A stretch of DNA of 64,000 nt. Source: Chlamydomonas reinhardtii. Its lineage: Eukaryota; Chlorophyta; Chlorophyceae; Chlamydomonadales; Chlamydomonadaceae. The translations under genes and the position numbers were made by a program. Positions 42,463 to 58,551 of the stretch are shown here, in pieces; positions within the stretch are counted from its first letter, which is position 1; the number at the start of each line of letters is the position of its first letter. The DNA lies in the NCBI RefSeq assembly GCF_000002595.2, contig NC_057011.1, positions 3,861,635 to 3,925,634 on the forward strand. The letters are read 5' to 3'. The notes under the pieces are model-generated. The model saw only the letters and a list, made by a program, of their open reading frames with translations. It searched no databases and was not told where the DNA came from.

Positions 42463-43463
42463 TGAGTGAATGGGTGGGCAGGTGGTTGGAAGGCGGGTAA
42501 TTACGGTGGTTGGCCGGCTCAGTGGCACCGCGCGGGCAGCCCCAAGCAACAGCAAAACCCAAAAGCACCCAACAGTCACGCACGCATGCGACCGGGCGAG
42601 CACACACGCCCTACCCCTACCTTGATGATGGCGTCGAAGGGCGCCCGCGGTGCGCCGCTGAAGCTGAAGCCGAACAGCGCGTCAATGACCAGGTCAGCCT
42701 GACTCGCCAGGCCGCCGCCGCCGCCGCCGCCGCCGCCGGGCCCCGCCGCCGCCGCCGCCTCCAGCTCCGCCCAGGGCACCAGCGGGATGCCCAGCGTGCT
42801 GCAGGTCAATGTGGTCGGGCGGGGGGAGTGGCAGCCGTTCATATGGAGAACGGAGTGACAAGGGGACTGGGCGGCGGCACCGGGCATCGCTACCGGCAGC
42901 CGCAACAGCATCCTCCGGGCAGGCACGCGCACCACCAGGGCCTTGCTTATACATGGACGAATCGCATCCAAACAATGTTTAGCTCAATGTTGTTTATTGC
43001 CGGCTCGCCGCCGCGCACTCACGTGACCTGCTTCACGAGGCCGTTGTACAACGGCTTGTCTGTGGGCTTGGGGTAGCACACCTGCCAGGAGTGGAGGCGG
43101 GAGACAAAAGCGGCACAGCGGCACCGGAGCATGTCGTGTGTTAGCGAGCACAGGCAAAGGCTGCAACCCTTTCCCTTGCTCCCCTCCCTCGTGCGTGCCC
43201 CGTTCCAGTGAATTTGGATTCTGGACTTGGAACCGCTTGCATCCACATCTACCGCCCACATTCCTCCTGGCCCCTGCCCCTCCCTCCCTCCCTCCCTCCC
43301 TCCCTGCCTCCCTCCCTGCCTCCTTCCTGCGGCCTGTCTCACCCGCACGTCGTATCCGAAGTGGTACAGGTGCCGCGCCGCCACCAGCCCGTCCCCGCCG
43401 TTGTTGCCTGGGCCGCACAACACCAGCACACGCCGCCACCGGGGCGCGCCCTCCGTGGTCTGT

Positions 43464-43535
<72 letters not shown>

Positions 43536-44852
43536 GTGTATGTGTGTGTGCGTGCGTGCGTGCGCAGCCGTGCAGGGGGTTAGGGGATAGGTACTGGGCC
43601 TCGCAAGAGAGGGAGAGGGAATGACCCTCCGAGAAACAGGCCCTCTCTCCTCCTCTTCCTCCTCCTCCGGCTTTTCGTCTACCGGCTTCTCGTCCCCCCC
43701 CTCATCCACATTTGACGTCCCCTTCCTCCAACCTCCATCTCACCCCTCCCTCCCTCCTGGCCCTAATGCAAACACGCACACACGCACACACATCCCCAGA
43801 CACCCCCAGACACCCCCCCCCACACACACGCCTGCGGTCGTACACACGTACACACGTACGCACGTACCTCGGGCGGGTACTCGGCCTGTACGGCGGCCGC
43901 CACCGACAGCCCCGCCAGCTCCATCAGCTGATCCACACTGAATCCAAGATCCGGGCCCATCAGGTGCTCGTCCACCGCGATGGCGTCCTTCTGGCTCCTG
44001 GGGCGTGCAAGCGCGAACAGGTTTGGATCCAGGGGTCATGGGAACAGTGAGGGGGAGTGGATGCAGGGGTTTGGCGGGGGAGTGGGAGTGGCGGTGGGGC
44101 TGCAGCGGCACAAGAGAAGGACTTGGGCTCGCAGCTGCGCTTGCACTAGAGTCGCTGCGTTGCCCCGGGTATCAACTAGCTAGGGGTGGGATGAGAAGCT
44201 CGCTGCCCATGCGTGAACGTGCCGGCGGACGGGCGCGGGGTCACGTAAGCTTTTTACGTGGGGCAGTTGGCGGTTGGGGCTTGAGGCCCGCTGACTGTCA
44301 GAGCGCATTCTCTCGGGCGCTTCAACCACTGAGATTGCGCGCTCGAAACCGGCTCCACGGTGCGTTATTTATGAACAGCGTGTGCTACCCCGCGTTGGGC
44401 AGGCTCGGCGTGCGGGCCAAAGCTGCGTGTCGCGTCGGGGCGCCACATGGATGCCGTGCCAAAGTGGCCCAAACGCCTACGCGAAAACCCCCGACACCAC
44501 GAAATGCATGCCAGAACACTTACAGGTAGGGAATTGATGCCTGGCCAGCATGCTGAGTGCCAGTTTGCGTGGCCATGCTTGCCGCAGCGGCGCCAGACGA
44601 CGCAAAGCAAGCTCCTGCCGACCTAGATGCAAAATTTGTGCGGTTATACAAAGAGCTATTGATGCTCTGCAGTTGCTCGTGGCCTGTGAAGGCGAGTGGT
44701 CGAGCACTGAGACCGAGAGGTGTTGCAAACTTTCTTGTAGACTTGTTAACTGTTGTAAAGTATTGTTGGATTGTCTTGTGAACAAGAGTATTGCCAAACA
44801 TTGGAGACTGGGCACACTGGCTCGAAAGAAGCTTCTTTGTGGCCAAGCGCAT
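38792..44852 (-). CDS. PDX3: Fused NAD(P)HX epimerase and pyridoxamine/pyridoxine 5'-phosphate oxidase
   Basis: Twelve exons in constant phase, 599 aa: 44852-44524, 43997-43868, 43465-43343, 43081-43023, 42798-42621, 42364-42203, 41937-41773, 41519-41406, 41122-41026, 40553-40448, 39504-39367, 38990-38792. The first ~105 residues (from [12 protein letters not shown]) look like a transit peptide. A YjeF_N domain follows ([35 protein letters not shown] at 169-179, [27 protein letters not shown]), which epimerises damaged NAD(P)HX. After an Ala/Glu linker comes the FMN-binding PNPOx domain ([85 protein letters not shown], ending DRLQP). This salvages pyridoxal 5'-phosphate. The same fusion is known in plants (Arabidopsis PDX3), so it is an old plant-lineage gene. 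A further in-frame ATG upstream at 45032 would lengthen the leader. Confidence 0.95.
39001..39201. repeat. (TG)n tracts around a full R1 core
   Basis: TG-rich from 39001 to 39076, the 94-bp core at 39077-39170 (TTATAAAATGAAACGAAAGC, GAGTTACTTACCGATACC, CGTGACCC), then TG-rich to about 39201. It lies directly after the last exon boundary of the PDX3-type gene. It is the best match to 2242-2335. Confidence 0.8.
40310..40350 (-). repeat. R2 sequence near a 5' splice site of the PDX3-type gene
   Basis: On the minus strand it reads TAAATACCAGCCCAAACTAA then ACC, ~100 bases after the donor at 40447. This is the donor-side orientation. Confidence 0.65.
42393..42460. repeat. Truncated R1 core plus (TG)n
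   Basis: TTTAAAAAAGACGAAGCCCG followed by CCCATG and then (TG)22 to 42460. Only the first ~25 bp of the R1 core are present before the microsatellite takes over. Confidence 0.65.
43467..43564. repeat. TG-rich microsatellite at a 3' splice site
   Basis: TG tract with CGCGCG and TATG interruptions. On the minus strand it runs as CACACACAG straight into the exon that starts at 43465, so the polypyrimidine tract is replaced by (CA)n. Confidence 0.75.
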
Positions 44853-45176
44853 GAAGTACTCCTTTCGCCAGTTTCCTGTGTTAAATAACGACCAAAGCCC
44901 CCTAGAATTGACCTGCCAACTGCACCCGCACTCTGTAGTGCACAACCCGACCGTGCGCATTGGAGACCATGCAGCGGCGGGCCAGAAGAGCCCGCTTCGC
45001 CGTAAGCAAGCAATTTGTGCAATGATACACATGAATCAATCTGCAAAACTCATCTCAGAATTGTCCCAGGCCGGTTGAAGGACCCGCAAGCTAGTGTCGC
45101 AAGCTGACCTGCGCGTTGTTGACCATGCATTCTTAGTCAATTGTCTTAACTGATATCTATAGTCACAGTTTAGGCC
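44853..45176. promoter_or_regulatory. Divergent promoter region, PDX3-type / METTL18-type genes
   Basis: 324 bp lie between the two chosen start codons. AT-rich strings occur at 45005-45030 and 45125-45165. If the upstream ATG of the PDX3-type gene at 45032 is used, the gap shrinks to 144 bp. No defined element is recognised. Confidence 0.4.
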
Positions 45177-50122
<4,946 letters not shown>

Positions 50123-53100
50123 CGACTCCTCGAGCGACGCCTCTCGCCACCCCTAGCGACTCCAGTGATCCAGGAGCAGGGGGACGGTGGAGCGGCTTGC
50201 TTGCGTCGGCCGGGTCCGGGGCAGCGGCAGCCGTAGCAGGAGCCAGGGCTGCGACCGACCAGCGCGGGTGCTGCTGAAGCTGAAGTAGCAACAGCGGCAG
50301 CAACAACAGCAGCAGCAGCAACAGCGGCAGCAACAGCAGCAGAGGCCGCAGCCGCGGCACGGGTCCAGATCACGGAGCAGGAGCAGAAGTGCGGGCGCGC
50401 GATGGCGTGGCCTTTGAGCATCATCCATACCAGGCATGGGATGCGGGTGCGGTTCGCGTTGCAGCACCGGGCCACAGGCCGCATGGCGAGCCCGGTGGCG
50501 ATTAGCCTGCGGGGGCTGAGGAGCTGAGGAGCCGTGCTGCTGCCGGTCCTAAGGCCTGGCAATGACATTGCAGGCAGCAGCAGCAGCAGCAGTAGCAGCA
50601 GCAGCGGTAGCGGTGCGGTGCACAGCTATGTGGTGCGTGCATGGCCGGGTGGGTTTCTGATTCGCCCATGTGCGCGAGCTGGACTTGCCAATGTCGTACC
50701 ATGCCTCCACGGCTCCACGCAGTCTGGTGTGGTACGGCACCAGGTCACTAGGGATTAGTCATGCGAGTGATGCGACAGTGCCAACAACACACCACTACGG
50801 TACGGCACAGTGAGGCGCAGGATCTCTGCTGCATTGACGGACAAACATTTCTGCATGTACCGGCATGCCAGCAGCGGCGCGGGCGGGGCACCCGCAGCCG
50901 AGAGGACGCAATGCTGCTCCTCCGCGAGGAGCGGGGGGCGCGGTGCCATGCAGCCGCACTGTGTGCTGCACACATACTCAATGTTCAGATCTAGCTAGTC
51001 GGGTTGTGGCAGCTGCAGGTCCCAAGGGGCGCGGGGCGCGGGAGGGCCAGACGGTTACGGAGTTACGGACAGACGTGCGTTGTACTTTCACGGTGTGGTG
51101 GACGGGTGCACGTGCGTGTACTGTGTTCTTGCGCCGGTGACTCTTTGTTTGCGCACGGGTGTCCTGTACTCATGTTGGATGCGGTTGTGCGGATGTGGGT
51201 GGGTCTGGCACGAATGAGACTGTGAACGCGGGAGGTGGGGGCTGCGGGATGGTGGTGGTGGATGGGGGGTTCCTGACGTGGATGCACTCCCACACGACCT
51301 GCATGGACGGCGGCAGGCAGTGCACTTATGGGTGGGTTGACACGCGGCGCTCGGGCCCCGGACCTGCGGCGGCTCTGTATCAGTAGTAGTAGGAGACATG
51401 CACAGGCACGGCATGGCACGCCTGGGTTGCCTTTTGAAGGCGGGTGGCTGGCCGGAGGATGGGAAGGGTCGGAATGGCCAGCACGCTGGTCCCGTAACAG
51501 CGCGCCGAAGCGGCGTGGCGCCAAGATAGAACCGGAATGAATGACAGGTCGGCTTGGGAGGCTGGCTGATTTCGGACAGGGGTCCGGTGGTCTGCTTGCG
51601 CGGTGATTACAATTGGAGCGGGCGAAGACGATGAAGAGTCTGGGGCCCGAGGAGGGGGGCATTAGGTAAATGCGCGGGCACGTACGCGGGGAAAGGTGCG
51701 GGGGTGGTTTCGAGGCGTGAGCTCACGTAACGCGCTGGGATGGCTCTGATGTGACTCTAATGCGCTTTTACGCTTTGTACTGTGCGTCATTTGCACCAGC
51801 CTACTCAGGAGGGTGGGAGGGATGTCTGGGCGAGCCATCCAGGGCATCGGGGTCGGAGACGCATCCAGCCGGCGCGGGCATCCAGCATAGCCCGGCCACA
51901 TAACCTGCCTACCTGGGGGCGACCCGACCGGGGTATGCGACAGTGCCCGCCCGGCCATCCAACAGTTCCGGGCCGACCCGACCCAGCCATCCACGCATTG
52001 GTCGCCGGCTCATCCCGCATCCCTGGGCCAACCCCAGCACAGACATCCAGCAGACGCGAGCCAACCCATGCACACATCACGTTGCCTGACTTGGAGAGCT
52101 GTTTGGAGAAAAGCCAAACCCATAGGAAGAAAAGCTCCTCCCTCTGGGCGGGGAACATGCTGGGAGCGTGCCGGTCGACACGGCCTGACATGGCGAACCC
52201 ACCGAACCTCTTTTCGTCTTAATTTGTTTCATAATCATATAAGCGTGTAGGTTGTTCTTTCTTAAGCTGCTGTTTGTCCGCTGAAAGCTGCAGCCACACA
52301 GCAAATCAACAAGTAACTGTCGTCTTTCTAGCACCAATTCCTGGTTCCACGGGCATGGGATATAAACAACAACAGGAGTAGTCAAGCCCGTCCTTTGAGG
52401 CGCCCAGAAGCGGCCAGCGAGCCGGACGAACCACTGGTTCGCTTCGGCCATCTCGGGTGCCCCGGCCCCTTCTCGTCACAGTCTATGCCCACACCAATGA
52501 ACCCAACCTATTACATGTGCACAATTCATCGGGGTAAACTAAAGCGATCGCTGGACGTCTTCCGCAGAGACATCGTTTCGGGGTTTAGCGTTTAGCTATA
52601 AACGGCCGCTGTAGCGTGAACATAGCTCATTATAGTATTGATACTAAGGCGCAGCGAAGGTGTTCAATTCTGAGGTCATGACATGGGAAGCACAAAAACA
52701 CGCTGTTCAAAGCGGCCTACCCCTGCAATACCCATGGCATACCCCCACGCTCCTCCCTGGTCCGCGGCGCAGTCATAACAGCACGCCGCGTGTTACGTGC
52801 AGAGCCATTCAACAGTGCTGGGGTGACCCCGACCCGGCCATCCAGCAGTCCCCGCCGGGCCATCCAGCATTCCCGGGTCGGCCCGACCGGGCCATCCAAC
52901 AGTCCCCGCCGAGCCATCCGGTTGTCCCGCCCAGGCATCCAGCAGTGCTGGGCCGGGCCGCTAGGGAACTGCAACAGTGCTTGGAAACGGGTAGTCCCAA
53001 CCACGCAAAAACAGCCAATCCCCAAAATTCCCACCCTCCTCCTACTCACAGGCTGCAACCCGTACCATACACGTACCGCGTTCGCCAGTTCGCCATGTCT

Positions 53101-53445
53101 ACTGCCGGGCGATAGTAACGGTCAGCAAGCTGTGTCATCTTTCGCATATGAACACAAGCGCGTGAGCTTTAAGTGTGCAGTGCAGTGTGAAGGAAAACGT
53201 TACAAGTTTGCGGATTAGTTGTGATTGGCATTTTACTTAATCGTCTGGGCGATGTTCCGATAATAGGCTTACTCTTTTGCGTTGGAGGCTGCTCCCTGGA
53301 GCTTTTCCAGTTAGCAGCACTGCGAAATATCGCAAGCTGCGAGTGCATGTCGCTCTAAGCACTTTTGAACATCCTTGCACTCTTATAAAGCGGGTGCCTT
53401 AGTTACTCCTGCCGTGGTCCTCGCCAGGCGAGCAACTGCCAGCTC
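50123..53445. other. 3.3-kb gene-free stretch with CAG repeats and a degenerate minisatellite
   Basis: It follows the METTL18-type stop. (CAG)n-like runs lie at 50283-50345 and 50572-50612. Two clusters (51829-52040 and 52797-52975) consist of degenerate ~24-bp units built on GGCCATCCAGCAGT..CC. The rest shows no exon with a motif. The promoter of the next gene must be near its right end. Confidence 0.5.
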
Positions 53446-55130
53446 ATGGGCAGCCCAGTCGATGTTGAAGCGACCGAGGCGAGCCCCCAGGTGGAATGCG
53501 CAGTATGTGCAGCGCCAATAGATCTCAAAGTTGATGCATGCGACTTAAAGGGGGAAGCGGTGACCTGCGGGCACTCAGGCGCTCCCCCGTCGCTCCCGCG
53601 CTCGGCATCCTCCTCCTCGCTCCATCACAACTGGGAGGACGATGTCGCGGAGTTCCTCCACCATGACGTCACGCGTTCATGCAGGTAGGCGGTCCGGATG
53701 GTGTGGTCAGTGGGGCTCGGGGTTGGCGCGACTCATGGACAGGGGTACAGGGCGCGACTGCAGGTGCCGCGCTCAATGCGGCACAGCACACCCACCGCTC
53801 TCACACCCCCGCCTCCACAGCGCCTCCACCGCCACATGTTGAGCGTACACGCATGTCTCATCACATCAATGTGCCTCGCTTGGGCCCTGAAGCACATTGC
53901 CTTGTGGCCGCCTGCACGCACACACAAGCGCCCGCCTGACCGCCGTCTGCCATCCCGAGCGAGGCCTGCGGCGGGCTGCGGCTGCCGTATTCCTTGTGTG
54001 TGCAGACAGCTCCACTGACTGAGTGCGGCATGTGCCTGATCGACAACACACAGTCACGCACACACACACACGCAAACACACATGTGTGTCTGCTCAACAA
54101 AACACGCACAGGGACGGCTGCCGCTACCAAGGGATGCCGTACAGGCGCGTGGGGCACAAGCCGCTGCTGCTGGCGACCGTGCGAGGTAGGGGCAGCAGGT
54201 CGCACATGGGCGGTTGCACGTGGGTCTGCAGACACGCAGTGCCCCGTGAAGCATGGGAGGCACCGTGTCCTTGCAAGATGGGGGTAAGTGGCGATGGCCG
54301 ATACTGTAGTGTGTAAAGATGCAGGTACAGCCGCTCCCGCCCGCCGCCAGTCGGGCGCCCAGCACACATGCCCACCTCTAGCAGCCTCCCTTGCACACCT
54401 GGCCGTCCACGACCGCGACGGCGTCGCAACGGCACCCCACAGGCACGGACGAGAACGGGCAGGCGTTTGAGTGGCTGGCGCGGCGCTGCCGAAAGCGCGT
54501 CAAGCAACCGTACGAGTGCCCGCGCCCGCCCCCCAAGGTGAGCATGTGGATGGAATTAATGACGTCTGCTGTGTGCGAGTCCGCGTCCTTTGACGTGTGC
54601 GTCGCCTACGCGCGCCTACGCGCGCCTACCGCCCATTCCTTCCTCGTATGCACGCATCCGTAACTCACATGTACATGCGTGCGCATCGCACCTCGTCCTC
54701 ATCCCCACACTAAAGCCATCACCCCTCCTCATCACGCCTCCAACAAACGCAGCTGACCTGGTTTGACTCGCTGAGCCTCAAGCGGCACTACCACAAACCT
54801 GGCTGGTGGATAGCGGCGCTGTTCGTCGTGGGCAGCGTGTTCTGGCTCTTCACGGGCATAGCGCGCCTCACTACGCCAGTCAGCCTGCCCGAGCAGTGAG
54901 TCCAGGGGAGTGGGATACCGGTAGGGGATGAGCAGGAGTGAGTCCAGGGGAGTGGGATACCGGTAGTGTGAGAGGAGGAGTGGATGCCGTACCGGGCGGG
55001 CCTGCCAGGCGTTGGCGGCGGGGACAACGCCGGACTGCAGAGCACCAGCAGTGCCCGGCAAGTCCTGCCATCCTGCCATCGGCACGCCTGTGTGTCATGG
55101 TCTTCTGGTGCCATTGTCTTATGGCTCAAG

Positions 55131-55171
<41 letters not shown>

Positions 55172-55737
55172 TGTTTTCCTTGTGCTCTTTAACACACGCA
55201 CACACAATGCATGGCAATGCCATGCTGCGGTGTGCGCCACACACATACAGGTGGCCGCCGGGGCTGGGCTCCCTGAGCGCGGGCATGAGTGTGTGGATCG
55301 AGGTGGTGGCGCTGTACCTCATGTACCTGCCCGCCTGCATCATACAGGTGGGGTAGGGCGGGTGGGGTAGGGCGGGTGAGCAGGGGTGGGTGAGTATTGG
55401 TGGGGTGGGTGCGTGGGCATCGGCGGGTGAGCATAGGCGGGTGGGGTGGGTCCAGTGGGCATAGGCGGGTGAGTATTGGTGGGGTGGGTCCAGTGGGCAT
55501 GGGCACGGGCCGGTAAGTGGGGTCAGTGGACATGGTGCGTATGGGCACCCTAAAAACCCTAAATCCTGGGCATGGGTGGATGGGCCGGTGAGCAAAGAGG
55601 TCATCAGCAACCAGCCAGATTATTACGTGCACGGCTTGTGCGCTTGTGTGGAGCATGCACACGGCCACTCTACCCTTCAATCGACCCGTGACCCCATACC
55701 TGGTTTGGCTGCTGAATCCAGCCGGAACGGTGCGGTG

Positions 55738-55803
<66 letters not shown>

Positions 55804-57784
55804 CACACACACGCACGCACACACACACACACGTGCACTTACACTCAGGTGTACGAGGCGATCAACATGGATTTGGAGGCGCGGCTGAGGGCGTGGCAGC
55901 GCGCGTGCCGGCAGCACCAGACAGCCGCCAACGCCCGGGCGGCGGTGCAGGCCGGCGGCGGCGGCGGCGCCAAGGGAGGCGGCGCCAAGGGAGGCGGCGA
56001 TGAGGGAGGTGGCGATGTGGACACGGCGCCACTGCCGCCCCGGCCGCGGCCGCGGGTGCTGCCCAGCCACGCTGACCTGCGCACGGTGTCATTCTGGCTG
56101 GCGGCCATGCAGCTAATTGGCATATTTGTGAGTGCCGAGCACGCACGCACGCACGGTGGTTGGATGGGGCTGGTGGTTCCTTGTGTAATCCTAGCACTGT
56201 ACACGTGCACACGTCGATCGATGCCCCGCGTGCGTGTTCCCTTTTTTCTCCGCTATCTCCTCTATCTGAACACAGCACACGGCACACGCCCTCGTCACCC
56301 AGGTGTTCTGCGCCGCCGTGACCACCGAGCTGGTGGGCAAGGCGGTGCAGCTGAGTGACGCCGTCTACCGCTGGGTGATCGCCTTCGAGTTCTTCATCGG
56401 GGGCGCGCTGTTCTCGGGTGCGTGCATGTGCGTGTGGGTGCGTGCATGTGGGCGCGTGCGTGTGGGTGCGTGTGTACATGTGGGTGCGTGCATGTGGGTG
56501 CGTGTGTACATGTGGGTGCGTGCATTTGGGTGCGTGGGTCTGGGCGCGTGCATGTGGCGGAGGCGGCCTCGACGCCCCTGGGGGCGGCCAGGCGGCTGAA
56601 AGCCTGAATGCCGTAAAACTGACTGATTGAAGAGTGCGCACACATACACACACACATGCACGCACGCACACACGCACGCACGCACGCACACACACACACA
56701 CATTCACTCACACACACACCGCATCCATCGGCCGCGTACGCTGCAGGCTCGGCATGGATGGCGTGTGTGGAGGAGACGGGCAGCTACTGGCGCGGCTGCG
56801 TGCCCAGCCGCTGGGCCGACCTACACAGCGTCAGCTGGGCGGCGGGTGGGTGTGGGGGTGGTAGGGGGCCGGAGGCGGGGGCCGCTGTGTTAATGGTTTA
56901 TCCACGCCCGGAAGGCCAGAATCCCGAGGGCGAGGCGGATGGGGTGGGGCGGGTACAACGTGGCTGGGCATATGGCATGGCGGGAGCTGAGACGGACTTG
57001 AGACCTGGGGCGCGGATGCGGTGGCAGAGTGGGATTGCGTTGGGCGTGTGTGGAGCGCATGGTGGGCGGTGGGAAGCGGGAGGCGCCGTGCGTGGGCTCG
57101 GCGACAGGGCGGGGGTTGCGTGTGTTTGCGTCAACATATGCCTGCGTGGCGTGGCACGTCATCACACCCCCATGGCACCCCACGATGACACCCCGTCGTC
57201 TCGACCGTGGCCCCCCGCCCCGCGTCCCGCACGCCCGCCGCCCCCTCGCAGTGTTCTTCGCGCTGCACGGCTCACTGGGCTTCATGATCTTTGGCATCGT
57301 GTTCTTTGCCTACACAGACATCGGGTGCGTGCGTGCTTGTGTGTGCGCGTGTGTGTGTGGGTGGGTGTGGGTTTGTGTGGACCCTTGGAGAGACAGGCTG
57401 TGCGTTGGTAGCTTCTCACTCTCTCGCCTTGCTTTGGGCGTGCACTCTCGTGTGACCCGTCCAAACGTCTTGCGTCCAAACCCCAAGCCCCTGATCCCGA
57501 ACCCCAAACACACACACATGCAATCAGTCCTGTGTGTTTTTCCCGTGTGCTGTTGGAGTGGCACCCTCGCTTCCAGGCGTTGTCTCCCGCCGTGTGTTGG
57601 TGTTTCCAAACCCCAAAACCCTGAGCCCCAAAACCCTGAACGCCAAATTCCTGTGTCTCCAAACACACGCAGGTGGGCCAGCACGCAGGGCATCATGGTG
57701 TACGGTCAGGTGTGGGCGTCGGCGTGCTTCATCATCTCATCTACGGCGGGGCTGCTGGAGCAGGCAAACCCACAGCACATGTGA
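53446..57784 (+). CDS. Unrecognised six-helix membrane protein
   Basis: Ten exons in constant phase, 441 aa: 53446-53684, 54112-54185, 54443-54537, 54753-54895, 55251-55347, 55849-56127, 56303-56417, 56747-56845, 57252-57324, 57673-57784. The N-terminal ~150 residues are soluble and carry a possible metal site, VECAVCAAP (C18-x2-C21), C32, and C41-x-H43. Helices follow at about 155-177 ([16 protein letters not shown]), 196-214 ([16 protein letters not shown]), 295-321, 330-350 ([16 protein letters not shown]), 382-402 ([17 protein letters not shown]) and 412-430. A Gly/Pro-rich loop (250-290) lies between helices 2 and 3. The FxxGSxx[10 protein letters not shown] and LEAxN-like strings faintly recall YrhK-type membrane proteins, but I would not name it. 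Introns carry CA, GTGC and GGGT repeats. Confidence 0.7.
54896..54977 (+). repeat. 43-bp tandem duplication starting at a 5' splice site
   Basis: GTGAGTCCAGGGGAGTGGGA then TACCGGTAG begins at the donor 54896 and is repeated from 54939. Two identical GTGAGT donors result; only the first keeps the phase to the next exon. Confidence 0.85.
55135..55205. repeat. (CA)n with a GTGCTCTTTAA core
   Basis: (CA)14, then ACATGTTTTCCTTGTGCTCT and TTAACACACGCACACAC. The core matches, reversed, the one at 7056-7075 (TTAAAGAGCACAAGG). Confidence 0.65.
55348..55530 (+). repeat. GGCGGGTGAG/GGTGGGTCCAGTGGGC minisatellite at a 5' splice site
   Basis: Irregular units of ~30-40 bp built from GGTGGGGTGGGT, CCAGTGGGCATA and GGCGGGTGAG start directly at the donor 55348. 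Several cryptic GTGAGT/GTGAGC strings are created. Confidence 0.7.
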
Positions 57785-58551
57785 AGCTGGTAGGCTAGCT
57801 GGGCGAGAGGCGCTCTTGGGGGAGAGACGCTCTTGGGGGAGAGGCGCTCTTGCAGTAAAGCAAGCAAAAGTGGTGGAGGTGCCTGTGAGCGGAGCATTCT
57901 CGATCACTGGGGCGGTACCCATCCACTGTGGGCGGTACCGTATTGTATGTTGCCGCTGTCGTTTGTTTGTTGCTGTGCCGGTTGCTTGTCGTCAAAGTGT
58001 GGGCTGAACTTGAAAGCGGGTTGCTTGGTGGGGGAGACGGGTGAGAAGAGTAGCGTTGCCGTCCAATGGCCCTGCGACGCAGTGTTCTTTGATTTGATTG
58101 TTGGTCGTTTGGCCCGCCCTTGGAAGGATGGCCTTTTGGAAGGATGCCCTTGGACGGCAGCGGAAAACACATCACGCACATCAGTTTACACCAGGTACCA
58201 CCAATGGATACGGGAGAGCAGCAGTACGGGATGACAGCACTCAAATCTGGAATGCTTGTCCAATCATTGAACAGTGTGTACACGCACGCATGACACGCGT
58301 GTCGCTCGTGTGCAGAGATCATGCGGCCGCGGTTGCTGGACATGCATTATACATTGTTATGGCTTGTTGGCTTGCATGTCAGGAGATACCTAGGAGAGCA
58401 CACGGACAGTATGTGTCTTGCTTCATTCGCCATCGATCGAATGTAGGTTTCAGAAGAGCACGCTTGCAATCAATCGGTGGCTTCTTGGCCACAAAGCACA
58501 TATCCAGTAATCTGCACACGAAAACCTGTGAATGCGTTTGCTTGTATCTAC
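57785..58551. other. Stretch between the convergent membrane-protein and cell-wall-protein genes
   Basis: Both 3' UTRs. Immediately after the stop there are three copies of an 18-20 bp unit GGGAGAGGCGCTCTTGG (57806-57853). Nothing else is recognised. Confidence 0.5.

Noticed and set aside
44270-44350. tRNA-like text on the minus strand (CTCAGTGGTTGAAGCGC with a TTCGAG-like string)
   Set aside because: The acceptor stem does not close and the T-arm stands on the wrong side of the D-arm; no tRNA can be folded.
53446-53684. RING or zinc-finger domain in the first exon of the membrane protein
   Set aside because: Cys and His are too few and unevenly spaced for a standard RING; noted only as a possible metal site.
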